Of a stretch of 64,000 bases of DNA, positions 1 to 10,604 are shown one piece after another. Under the pieces are notes generated by a model. That model had not been told where the DNA came from. It ran no database searches and worked only from the letters and a program-made list of their open reading frames with translations. This DNA comes from Porodaedalea pini (Eukaryota > Basidiomycota > Agaricomycetes > Hymenochaetales > Hymenochaetaceae). Made by a program: the position numbers and the translations under genes. Each line of letters starts with the position of its first letter. The first letter of the stretch is position 1. The stretch spans positions 62,001-126,000 of the forward strand of contig NBAY01000082.1 of NCBI GenBank assembly GCA_002794775.1, in the 5' to 3' direction.

Positions 1-260
1 CAAATATCTCTGCTCAAGAACCGTCTTCCGTGTTTACCAGTATGCTGCGTACTTGATTCATAACTCACCCGTCGTAGGGCGTACTTCTGTCATGGCTGGA
101 AATTTTCGCGATGATCACCCTCTGGACAACGTGGAGAATGTGAAGACGGTCTGTAAGTATAAAACAAACCTGAGGGGCGTATACATCGATACGTTTCTGA
201 GCTTGATCCGAGAAAATAGGGCTTGAAGGGGCAAGAACTCTCTTTGCTGACATTAAATGA
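1..260 (+). CDS. 3' end of an unrecognised gene (partial)
   Basis: An open frame enters from the left edge and can be joined in frame through a 67-base GT-AG intron (153-219) to a short last exon ending at TGA 258-260. The visible C-terminus reads ...RVYQYAAYLIHNSPVVGR... and, after the intron, ...WLEGARTLFADIK. I do not recognise the family. It lies 650 bases upstream of the P450 gene on the same strand, which is only weak evidence of any link. The model rests on an open frame plus one good splice pair, so it may be wrong. Confidence 0.3.
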
Positions 261-907
261 AAGGTCTATACACCGAACGGCGGAGGTATGTGTGTCCATG
301 GATGAATGAATATGCTTGGTCAAGCCTCGTTCAGGTATCCATACCCTAAGGGCTTTTCCTTGCATACCTATCTTCATGCAGTCTCAGTGACTTAGATTTT
401 TGACTGCTATTGTCGATCCTCTGCCAGCAATTGTCACTTTCAGAGGTCAGCTTGACCAATTTCACCATAGTCTGTCCGGTACCTTTCTGGCCTTCCTCAA
501 ATTTCTACGACCCCTGGTCTCACAAACATTCCAAAAATCAAGTTCGCATTGCACATGCCGACTTAGAAGTCCGATGGTGTCCGTTACACATGCTAGCTGT
601 CTGACAGACTTCGCGTTCTTGGAAGCCAACGGTTTCCTTTGCAAAGTCACTTCAACCACCTCTTCGTAATACACCTTTCGTTGGTACATTGGATCTCACG
701 CGACTGTGCATACGTTATCTGGTCCCGTGTGCAAGGTCATGTCCAATTATACAGTAGGCTAAGGGGAAACGAAGCGGAAGTCGTCACGAAGCTCTCACGG
801 AGTTCTTCCTATAAAGCAGTCTCTCTCTCGGGCATCGAGGCTCGTCCCATAACCTCTGAAGCACCCCTTTCAACTGCTTAACATTCACAGTCGTGAAGGC
901 CAGTACT
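261..907. other. Intergenic, upstream region of the P450 gene
   Basis: Short frames occur on both strands, but none shows a domain or a consistent exon pattern. I see no repeat or RNA gene here. It presumably holds the P450 promoter. Confidence 0.4.
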
Positions 908-3095
908 ATGGAACCTGTTTTCAATTCGCAGTCTGCCTTTGCGCCGGTGTTAACGGTCCTCGCTCTCGATGACGCTGAATATCGAGGCAGAAACTACACC
1001 TTCGCTATAGCTGGTATATGCATTGCACTCGTCTCGTTTGTGCAATTTATGAAAGCCAAGAAACTCACGGTGTGCACATACGCCTTCATATGAGACTTCA
1101 ACTGATGTACCTCCAGGTTGACGTGCCTGCAGAGGGTCCGTCTGGACTCGTTTCCTCCTACCTTGCAGCATATGACTTCCTTGAAAACGCAAAGTCCATC
1201 TTGAAGAATGGCTATAAGAAGGTTTGACTATTCAGTTGTATAGAATTTCGAATTGATCTGATGGCGACGTGATGTGTATGTAGTACGGTCAAGGCACATT
1301 CAAAACTCCCGGCCTGGACCGGTATACCGTGGTGATAAACAGGCGTGATCTTATCGAGGAAATAAGGAAGGCACCTGATGATAAACTCTCGTTTAGTGAA
1401 GCTTTTGTTGAGGTCAGTAATGGAGGTATCACACTGAATCTGTTCGAAATATGCTGACATTATATTTCCCCTTACTTTCTAGGTTTTCGCGACTCGCTGG
1501 ACGGTTGGAAAGAATGTTGCGCAAAATCAATATCACCGCCATGCTATTCGTAACCAGTTGACGCGCTCCCTGAGCGTATTATTTGACGACGTTAGAGATG
1601 AGATCACACAGGCCTTCAGTGACCTTGTCCCGGCTAAGCATGACGGTGCAGTCAATTTAATCCAACACGAGCAGTAATCGTGAGACCTGATCCGTATTTA
1701 TTGCAGAGTGGGTCGCCGTTCCCGCTCTGGAGACTATGAGGAATATCGTATGCAGGACGAGTAACAGGATTTTTGTCGGTACTCCCCTTTGTGAGTATTA
1801 CGCGCTTTTCTAAGACAAATGAATCGCGACTGAGCACACAGGATGCCTTGATGGAACACAGGCAGAGACCCAGACTACATTGACCTGAACATCAATTTCA
1901 CGATCGATGTCGCCAGCAACATCTTCAAAATTAGCAAGGTTCCCGTCTTCTTGCGCCCGTAAGCAAGCTCCATCAGCCGTTCAATTTTATCAGACACCCA
2001 CTATTGTTTGTTCACGATAGGATTATCGGCGCGTTCATTACCACCTCGCCGCGTAACATTCGACGGGGTATGAAACATCTTCGCCCTTTGCTGGAGGAGA
2101 GGTTTCGCCTTTATGACGAAAATGGAAATGACTGGCAAGATAAACCAGTAAAACAGCATTTCTTCGCGCTCTTGATCTGAGTACGAGCTAACCATTACGA
2201 AGAACGACATGCTCTCTTGGCTTATTGACGAGGCACCCGAAAATGAGAAGCGAAGCGTTTACGAGATAACGAAGAGGATGCTAATGGTAAACTTTGCTGC
2301 TATTCATACGTCTTCGAATGTGAGTCGTGCTCTTAGCTATAACCACATCTGGCTTTCAATTATACAGTACCGCAGAGCTTTACGCATGCTTTGTTCCACC
2401 TGGCTGCCGAGCCAGAGTACATTTCACCTCTGCGTGAGGAGGTCGAGCGAGTGATCAAGGAGGAAGGATGGACAAAGATAGCGATGACAAAGATGTGGAA
2501 GCTAGACAGCTTCATGAAAGAAAGTCAGCGAATCAACGGATTCGAATTACGTAAGTCGGTCTTAAATCTGAAACCTCTTTGACTTGCGTTCATTCCTTTT
2601 GTTAAGTGACACTGAACCGCAAGGCTATGTCTGACCTCACTCTATCGGACGGTACATTCTTACCGGCCGGCTCATTTATCGCTGCCAACGTCATGGCGAC
2701 ACACCTTGACGATGCATACTACCCCGATGCGGACAAGTTTGACGGCTTTCGGTTTTCGAAGATGCGCGAAGAAAGCGCAGAAGAAGGTTTGAAACATCAA
2801 ATGGTCAAAACGAGCCTAGATTATCTGGCATTTGGCCATGGTCGCCATGCATGGTGCGTCCTGGCTTACCTCGAATATATGCACTTCGAACTTTAAAATG
2901 TACTGGAATTACTTCGATAGCCCTGGACGCTTTTTCGCCGTTAACGAGCTGAAGGCGATGATGGCCTATATGCTCTTGACGTATGACATGAAGGCCGAGA
3001 TGGAAGGAGTAAGGCCGGAGAACGTGTATAGGGGCACGCTATTTATGCCGAATCCGCAGGCCAAGGTGTTACTCAGGAAGCGAACAGATGCGTAA
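908..3095 (+). CDS. Cytochrome P450 monooxygenase, 526 aa, 11 exons
   Basis: Heme-thiolate monooxygenase, predicted ER-anchored. Exons: 908-1069, 1117-1221, 1284-1412, 1483-1645, 1707-1790, 1862-1958, 2021-2147, 2203-2319, 2376-2550, 2607-2853, 2921-3095 (1,581 nt, in frame). The ATG at 908 is the first in the frame; a GTG lies upstream at 893. A hydrophobic anchor (FAIAGICIALVSFVQF) sits about 30-45 residues in. An I-helix-like stretch NFAAIHTSSNSFTHALF is visible. The K-helix ExxR (ESQR), the PERF-like region (DADKFDGFRF) and the heme loop FGHGRHACPGR are all intact. The heme-ligand cysteine codon is split by the last intron (TG|C). By style it resembles the large basidiomycete groups often labelled ent-kaurene-oxidase-like, but I cannot assign a CYP family. 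No terpene synthase or other pathway gene is seen beside it. Confidence 0.93.
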
Positions 3096-3543
3096 CATCG
3101 AGTTGTGCTACAAGTTATAATGTCTCTTAACTGCCGCCTATGTAAATCTGTACTTATTTCTCAGATTGACGTTTTCTCGATCTTGCCGTGTGATACTCCT
3201 TAACTTCGAAATACAAAGCCATTTTTATAACGAAGCTCGAACATCTCATCACTTTTACGTTCAGGTCCTCCCTCTTTTATGTCTTGTTGATTCGTACAAT
3301 TGGTCTTCGATAAACCTCACTGGAATGTTCTGTTTTCAAGTTCTGTCCCAGAGTCAGAATGACGCGACGCGTTTGTGGCACGTGATCTCTGCGTGACCAT
3401 CAACGGGGAAAACTTGCTCGCCACACTAGTGCATTCAATGCTTCATTCAGACAGACTGTCGTCTAGTCCTTCAGTTGGTTCATCTGTGCCCCTGAGCTAC
3501 CTTGCTAGAAGGAGATACTTTTAGCTATCCAGGACGAACTTCG
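3096..3543. other. Intergenic, P450 to NCS6
   Basis: About 450 bases with no supported gene. It should contain the P450 3' end and the NCS6 promoter. No repeat is seen. Confidence 0.5.
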
Positions 3544-4986
3544 ATGGCACCCAAGTCGTGCGCGCTCTGCAGCAATTCAAGAGCGATCCTCAAACGCCCC
3601 AAAACTGGGCAGCAAATATGCAAGGAGTGTTTTTTCTACGTCTTCGAAACCGAGGTCCATAATACCATCAAGAAGGCCAAGCTCTTTAGACCAGGTGACC
3701 GTGTAGCCATTGGTGCGTCGGGAGGGAAAGGTGTGTGGTAATGTCTACTCGATGTTCTGTCATGGTGAGATCATTGATGAACATATAGCTCAGACTCGAC
3801 GGTCCTGGCGCATGTCATGAAGACGCTGAATGAAAGATATCATTATGGGCTTGATCTGTTTTTGCTGTCCATCGACGAGGGGATTACGGGATACCGAGAC
3901 GATTCGCTTGAGGTGAGTCATGGTCACCCATTACAAATCAGAGTTACCTAAATATTATCCCGAAGACTGTAAAACGAAATCAAGAGCAGTACTCCCTGCC
4001 TCTTAAGATTCTATCTTACGATGAGCTGTACGGCTGGACTATGGACGCGATTGTTTCCAATGTTGGCAAGAAGAATAACTGCACATTTTGCGGTGTATTC
4101 CGACGGCAAGCACTTGACCGAGGTGCTGCCATGCTAGAAGTCGACCATATTGTAACTGGCCATAATGCGGACGACATCGCTGAGACTGTACTTATGAACA
4201 GTGAGTTTAGACAACAGTATAGATGAAGTTTTTCTGACTGAGTACTTCCCGCACCAGTCATGCGCGGTGACATCGCCCGACTTGGACGATGTACAATGAT
4301 CTGCACGCAGGGTGAAGACACGATCAAGCGGTCCAAGCCCTTCAAGTATGCATACGAAAAGGAAATTGTTATGTGCGTGATAATCAATACACTTGCGAAT
4401 CGCATTTCTTGCTCACATTTTTACCTTTCAGGTACGCTTATTTCAAGCGTCTCGATTATTTTTCCACAGAATGTATATATTCTCCGGACGCATACCGAGG
4501 TCACGCGCGCGTCTTTTTAAAGGACCTCGAGGCTGCGCGGCCGAGTGCCATTATTGACATCATTCATTCTGGGGAAGCGTTCGAGGTGCGTGAGGAGGTC
4601 CGGAAGGGGCAGAAGGCGCAACGTAAGCGACCAGGGACCTGTCTTGATTTTGGAGTTCATGTATGATTGTTTGTGCAGAAACATGCGAGCGGTGTGGGTA
4701 TATGTCTTCGAACGCGTTGTGCAAGGCTTGCACACTTCTGGAGGGTCTTGAGCGGGGTATCGCGGAGGCCGGCATCGTGAGTCCTCCGTCTTTCTACATC
4801 TGCTAATTTATTTGCTTACTTGGATTCAACTTCGGCTTCTAGACTGATGGTGGCAAGCGCAGACTGGATGAGGCAGGCCCAGCGCCTCCAAACATCCGCA
4901 CGATTCCGTTCTTTGAGATGCCTCAAGTTTTAGGGTCGGGACCGGCCATCGAGGTTGATCCCGGGCCTGCGCAGGACATTGCTTAG
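3544..4986 (+). CDS. NCS6: Cytoplasmic tRNA 2-thiolation protein 1 (Ncs6/Ctu1), 362 aa
   Basis: Catalytic subunit of the Ncs6-Ncs2 complex, which takes sulfur from Urm1 and thiolates the wobble uridine of tRNA Lys, Glu and Gln in the cytosol. Exons: 3544-3730, 3794-3912, 3966-4200, 4258-4372, 4432-4622, 4679-4776, 4843-4986 (1,089 nt, in frame). The N-terminal zinc-type cysteines (CALCSN, CKEC) are present. The PP-loop SGGKDST is formed across the first intron. The central CTFC motif, [11 protein letters not shown] and a C-terminal [16 protein letters not shown] zinc site are all visible. Length matches the family (about 350 aa). All catalytic features are present, so I take it as functional. 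Confidence 0.96.
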
Positions 4987-5330
4987 CATGCATGTTCAGG
5001 ACCTGTTCTGCTTTGTTCTGAAGCTGCGACGTCAACAGTCAGTGACTTAGAAAGTAGGAAGGGTTGCCACCTATATGTACTTACTATGATGCTCAATGGG
5101 AGGAGCGTGAGAGTGATCACTCACAAAGGCAAACGAAATAAGACATGATTCACCCATTGAATCATATTAACTTATTGCTCTGTAAGTTCGTCGGCTTCCG
5201 TTACGAGTTCAATGCGCATCCGATAATCGTAACAAAGCAAATAATAAATAAACAAAATAGCAAATCTCTAGTTGCCGTGATGTTCTACGCTTCTACTCTT
5301 GAGATCATTATACACCAATACGTCCGTCCA
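4987..5330. other. Intergenic after NCS6, start of transposon-rich patch
   Basis: AT-rich sequence downstream of NCS6 with no supported gene. It leads into the region of foldback elements. Confidence 0.4.
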
Positions 5331-5467
5331 TAGAATTGATGGCACCGTCTTCCATCTGACGCAAATGCAGGATCGGTTAGAGTCGCAGAGACGATCGGAT
5401 TGGGAACGGGATACTCACTTTCAGCCCTATAATTATTTCTTCACCGAGTACCGCGCTCTCCCAGTTA

Positions 5468-6316
5468 CAGCCATTTTCATAAGTCCTGCGACACGTGCAT
5501 GTCACGTGAAATGAGCCGTGGCTGAGCCGAAATGTCAAAAAATTAGAATGAATGCCTATTTTCTCTGTGAATTCTGCACAGAACCTGCTCATTAAGTACT
5601 CAAAAAAAAGGCATGGTTCTCAGGAGAAGAAATATGTAAAATATGGAGCAATACATTGACTGTGTAGGCAGTTGGAGATCAAACAAGTGCAGCTGGTCTG
5701 TTCTCTCACACATTTCCACCGAGATTCAAAAATTATGGCTCCCCTACATCTACCTATAAAATTCTTTCCTGTATCTGTAAATTAAGTATATGACTATACC
5801 AACATCTCCTGCAAGTTTGAAGCCAATCCATTCAGTATTCATGGTGCAGCAGCAAGATTTGTGTTCTACTCTGCAAGACCTGTTGTGAGAAAAGGAGGGT
5901 GTAAAGAGCTTGAAGTGCAACACAAATCTTGCTGCTGCACCATGAATACTGAATGGATTGGCTTCAAACTTGCAGGAGATGTTTATATAGTCATATACTT
6001 AATTTACAGATACAGGAAAGAATTTTATAGGTAGATGTAGGGGAGCCATAATTTTTGAATCTCGGTGGAAATGTGTGAGAGAACAGACCAGCTGCACTTG
6101 TTTGATCTCCAACTGCCTACACAGTCAATGTATTGCTCCATATTTTACATATTTCTGCTCCTGAGAACCATGCCTTTTTTTTGAGTACTTAATGAGCAGG
6201 TACTGTGCAGAATTCACAGAGAAAATAGGCATTCATTCTAATTTTTCGACATTTCGGCTCAGCCGCGGCTCATTTCACGTGACATGCACGTGTTGCAGGA
6301 CTTATGAAAATGGCTG
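5468..6316. mobile_element. Foldback element copy 1 (849 bp), TA target duplication
   Basis: A near-perfect palindrome: arms of roughly 390-400 bases (about 5468-5865 and 5925-6316) are inverted copies of each other around a spacer of about 60 bases. The ends are CAGCCATTTTCATAAGTCCT and its inverse. TA flanks both sides (5466-5467, 6317-6318), consistent with TA target duplication as in Tc1/mariner-type MITEs. No transposase frame is present. The ends also read TTACAGCC...GGCTGTAA, so a TTA/TAA duplication is possible. Two further copies lie at 7075-7923 and 9606-10443. Confidence 0.85.
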
Positions 6317-7074
6317 TAAGTACAAACTCCGACTCCATAAGGCTGTATGGAAGTCTTGTGAGGAAAGAATGAGCGAATACATCTAGATTCTCGACCAGTT
6401 TTACGTCCGCTACGGCATACAGGCCATCGTTTGTTCCCCATATCATTCCTGATTCGTCTAGGTTTATGGAGGGGCGAACGTTGAGCTCATCCATCATAAC
6501 TCGGCGACGCTTATTTCAAAGGTCGAAGTCATACAGCGTGATGTAGGAGAATATTAATAGCAGTTGCTGATGATCTAGGCGACTCGTCATGTCAAAGATA
6601 GCGCCACCCATATGCATAGCATCACCCGAAGTCAGGTGGAACTGGCTCGACCGACTAACGTGTGAAATGGATCCATCGCTCGCTTTGCACATGGGTCGTT
6701 GATGAAGTGGGCGATGCAGCAAAATGCCCACACCTAGGAGGAGAGAGCTTCGACCAGGGAAATTTCATAGTCTGCAAACATCCTGCGAGGAACGGCGATG
6801 ATCTGAGTTCAGTCCACTGTCACCGTCCCCAATCTCAATGCGGCCAAGCGGTGAGTAGTAATAGTCTAGCTGAAGGATGACAATCGCATCATTGGGGTCT
6901 ACAGTGAAAGGCGGCTCGTCATTTGTTGGGTTCATGTAAGTTACAAGCAAAGACAGAGGCGGCTCAGAACATGGTTGTATGTACCGTGGTCCTGATCTAT
7001 GTACAGTGTCCGGAAGAAGAAACGTGCAGCGTGCATCTGGGATTCAGGAGTTTCATCAAATTAGAAGACGTTTA

Positions 7075-7923
7075 CAGCCTTTTTCATAAGTCCTGCGACA
7101 CGTGCATGTCACGTGAAATGAGCCGCGTCAGAGCCAAAGTGTCGAAAAATTAGAATGAATGCCTATTTTCTCTGTGAATTCTGCACAGAACCTGCTCATT
7201 AAGTACTCAAAAAAAAGGCATGGTTCTCAGGAGCAGAAATATGTAAAATATGGAGCAATAAATTGACTGTGTAGGTGGGTGGAGATCAAACAAGTGCAGC
7301 TGGTCTGTTCTCTCACCCATTTCCACCGAGATTCAAAAATTATGGCTCCCCTACATCTACCTATAAAATTCTTTCCTGTATCTGTAAATTAAGTATATGA
7401 CTATACCAACATCTCCTGCAAGTTTGAAGCCAATCCATTCAGTATTCATGGTGCAGCAGCAAGATTTGTGTTCTACTCTGCAAGACCTGTTGTGAGAAAA
7501 GGAGGGTGGAAAGAGCTTGAAGTGCAACACAAATCTTGCTGCTGCACCATGAATACTGAATGGATTGGCTTCAAACTTGCAGGAGATGTTGGTATAGTCA
7601 TATACTTAATTTACAGATACAGGAAAGAATTTTATAGATAGATGTAGGGGAGCCATAATTTTTGAATCTCGGTGGAAATGGGTGAGAGAACAGACCAGCT
7701 GCACTTGTTTGATCTCCACCCACCTACACAGTCAATTTATTGCTCCCTATTTTACATATTTCTTCTCCTGAGAACCGTGCCTTTTTTTTGAGTACTTAAT
7801 GAGCAGGTTCTGTGCAGAATTCACAGAGAAAATAGGCATTCATTCTAATTTTTTGACACTTTGGCTCTGACGCGGCTCACTTCACGTGACATGCACGTGT
7901 TGCAGGACTTATGAAAAAGGCTG
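7075..7923. mobile_element. Foldback element copy 2 (849 bp)
   Basis: Same architecture and exactly the same length as copy 1, flanked by TA (7073-7074, 7924-7925). The arms run inward to an unpaired centre around 7485-7510. Terminal bases are CAGCCTTTTTCATAAG rather than CAGCCATTTTCATAAG, and the same change is present in both arms. That is what gene-conversion-like exchange between the arms, or recent copying from a hairpin form, would give. Confidence 0.85.
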
Positions 7924-8232
7924 TAAGTAGCTTTGAATAATGGAAGGGATGAGTACCAAGTTGATCGTTATAAAACAGAACGTCTCCCACAAGTCTCTCG
8001 CGATGAAAGAGTTCATGCGCTGTGCGTATAAAAATGGTTCAAAGCTGGTTCTTCGGGGATACAAAGTAATTGATACGTACTACTGCTTTGTGTAATCCAA
8101 TGGTCCAGTCCTACAGAAGAAACAAGTCAAAATATCCCAAGATCCCTCTTCAAGAAGATGCCAACATGGTTGCCATGTATCCAAGAACATGATACTTTAT
8201 ATCTGTCTTTGGGCTGAAGCGCAAGGATATAA

Positions 8233-8914
8233 GGCCCCGTTCAGACATCACCATTTCTGGCCCGGCCTCCAAAGACCAAGCGATGCAAGAAAGCCAAGAT
8301 CATGGGAAAAAAGTAGTCACACGTAGTCACATTATGTCATAGTTACTCCCTTTGGCCTGAAAGCACGGATGCCACGCATTCGTCGTCCTGCTTGAAGCTC
8401 AACTATCACTACAGTCAAACCTGTGTATAAGCATTGGCCTCAGTGGATGCATTGACCAATGCTTATACACAGGAATGCTTGTCTGCATTTTTGTGTAATA
8501 AACAAATAAAGCTATTTTCATTTATGAAATGCTGTCTCATGCAATCCAATGTCAAGACCCACATGCACAGGTGAAGACATTTACATTATTTTCAGCTGTT
8601 AAATAGTTGCAAAGGACACTTTAAGAGAAATAACTACAAATATCAGCCTGGTTTAGACCTTTGTTAATCTCCTTCTGTAGCTCCACTTGGCATGCACAAG
8701 AGTTGGGTGCAGAGGCAGGCATGCGACGGCCACTCATGAAAGCATGAAAAATAATTACATAAATGAGATAGTAACACGAGTGATAAAAAAAAGAGACCGA
8801 GCCATGGTTACCAGGCACAAATCATGTGCGTGGTCTCCGAAAATCGTGGGGAAAGACTCAGCCTTCAAATTTCATGGGAGGCTGGGCCAAAAGTGGCGAT
8901 GTCCGAATGGGGCC
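8233..8914. mobile_element. PIF/Harbinger-like MITE (682 bp), TAA target duplication
   Basis: Inverted termini of about 38 bases start GGCCCCGTTCAGACATC on the left and GGCCCCATTCGGACATC on the inverted right. They are flanked by direct TAA at 8230-8232 and 8915-8917. A GGSCC-type terminus with a 3-bp TWA duplication is the hallmark of PIF/Harbinger elements and their Tourist-like MITEs. No transposase is encoded. The inside is AT-rich and holds a separate perfect hairpin at 8420-8473. Confidence 0.7.
8420..8473. repeat. Perfect 18-bp hairpin inside the MITE
   Basis: An 18-base stem (8420-8437, pairing with 8456-8473) encloses an 18-base loop. The bases just before it, CAGTCAAACCTGTGTATAAG, resemble the terminal repeat of pogo/Tc1-type elements. 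It may be a scrap of another transposon nested in the Harbinger-like MITE, but a second element end was not found. Confidence 0.5.
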
Positions 8915-9605
8915 TAACAGACTTTGATGCGTCAAGGTGCGATTGGCTTGTTGTGATTGAGATAGGATGGATTTTACACTCATAGTGAAGTCCTTGCTAG
9001 CCCTATATAAATGGGCAAGTCAGTAATTTCTACTATTTGTCCCTATAGCATGGATGAAGGGACTAACTGGAACCGCTTTAATTCACTGCCAATAATGAGA
9101 TCTTGTGTTAATGGCCATATGGTCCATCTGAAATTCGAAAAGGATCACTTTTGGGATGCTTGGTTCAAGGTTGCAGTGCGAAGGAAGTCTAATTCATAGA
9201 ACTAGCATGTACATGGTAAAATACATGGTATCTCTTCCACGTCAGAAACATTGGGCTCTTCATTCAGGATATAGAAGAGGCATTTCTGGAGAGTCTGGCG
9301 AATTTGATGTCTTCATTGATATGGATCAGGATTTTTCATTTCCAATGAAGGTTTGCCCATATAACGTTTACTTTACGGAGCTGCTGGATTTTCTGGGCTG
9401 ATGTGTCACGACATGCTGCATTATTTTCCCTCGCTGCTGCACTGAGCTTGATGACCAGCTCTAGAGCAGGGCTTGAGTCTATGGCTCAGCAATAATAGTT
9501 GTACTTCCACAGGTAGCTTGAGGAAAGGCATCTCTGGGATGATGGGGAGGCAATACCACTGTCGTGATGACTGACGACGATGATGGTGAAAGAGCAAGTT
9601 CATTA

Positions 9606-10443
9606 CAGCCATTTTCATAAGTCCTGCGACACGTGCATGTCACATGAAGTGAGCCGTGTCAGAGCCAAAATGTCGAAAAATTAGAATGAATGCTTATTTT
9701 CTCTGTAAATTCTGCACAGTACCCGCTCATTAAGTACTCAAAAAAAAGGCATGGTTCTCAGGAGAAGAAATATGTAAAATATGGAGCAATACATTGACTG
9801 TGTAGGTGGGTGGAGATCAAACAAGTGCAGCTGGTCTGTTCTCTCACCCATTTCCACCGAGATTCAAAAATTATGGCTCCCCTACATCTATCTATAAAAT
9901 TCTTTCCTGTATCTGTAAATTAAGTATATGACTATATCAACATCTCCTGCAAGTTTGAAGCCAATCCATTCAGTATTCATGGTACAGCAGTGAGGTTTGT
10001 GTTCCACTCTTGTTCATGCTGCAAGATGGAAAGAGCTCAAAGTGGAACACAAACCTTGCTGCTGTACCATGAATACTGCATGGATTGGCTTCAAACTTGC
10101 AGGAGATGTTGATATAGTCATATACTTAATTTACAGACACAGGAAAGAATTTTATAGATAGATGTAGGGGAGCCATAATTTTTGAATCTCAGTGGAAATG
10201 TATGAGAGAACAGACTGGCCACACTTGTTTGATCTCTACCCACCTACACAGTCAATGTATTGGTCCATATTTTACATATTTCTGCTCCTGAGAACCGTGC
10301 CTTTTTTTTGAGTACTTAATGAGCAGGTACTGTGCAGAATTTACAGAGAAAATCAACATTTACTCTATTTTTTTGACATTTTGGCTCTGACGCGGCTCAC
10401 TTCACGTGACATGCACGTGTCGCAGGACTTATGAAAATGGCTG
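9606..10443. mobile_element. Foldback element copy 3 (838 bp)
   Basis: Same terminal sequence and palindromic plan as the copies at 5468 and 7075, flanked by TA (9604-9605, 10444-10445). The central region is shorter and diverged (around 10000-10040), and the arms carry more differences from each other than in the other two copies. It is probably the oldest insertion. Confidence 0.85.
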
Positions 10444-10604
10444 TAAAGCAGTCGCATTCTGCTTACAGTACTACTAGGGTTAAAATCGTGCACGCGTTCG
10501 AACACACGGAACAGTCCAAGTTGGGAGCACACTCTAATACACAGCTTGCGTCACACTCGAGATGTATGCAGGATGATGTTTTTTATTAGAGTGTATTTAT
10601 GTAT

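Larger units (their letters stand above)
5331..9603 (-). pseudogene. Remnants of a minus-strand gene, possibly F-box-like, broken by transposons
   Basis: Several minus-strand coding-like blocks lie between and beside the mobile elements. One near 9500-9603 includes LKLPVEVQLLLLSH, which resembles the start of an F-box. Others are at about 6880-6940 (VDPNDAIVILQLDYYYS), 6420-6497 (SINLDESGMIWGTNDGLYAV) and 5340-5465 (GEEIIIGLK followed by a donor-like site). Basidiomycete F-box proteins of the WD-like kind have comparable phrases, but the match is weak. The blocks carry stops, do not join in one frame even when the foldback elements are removed, and are separated by two foldbacks and one MITE. 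I infer one decayed gene; it could be fragments of several. Confidence 0.3.

Noticed and set aside
908..4986. Secondary-metabolite cluster around the P450
   Set aside because: The neighbour is a housekeeping tRNA thiolase and no synthase, transferase or transporter is present. One P450 alone is not a cluster.
5468..10443. CRISPR-like or rDNA-like repeats
   Set aside because: The repeats are long palindromes with transposon-type ends and TA flanks, in a eukaryotic genome, with no repeat-spacer pattern.
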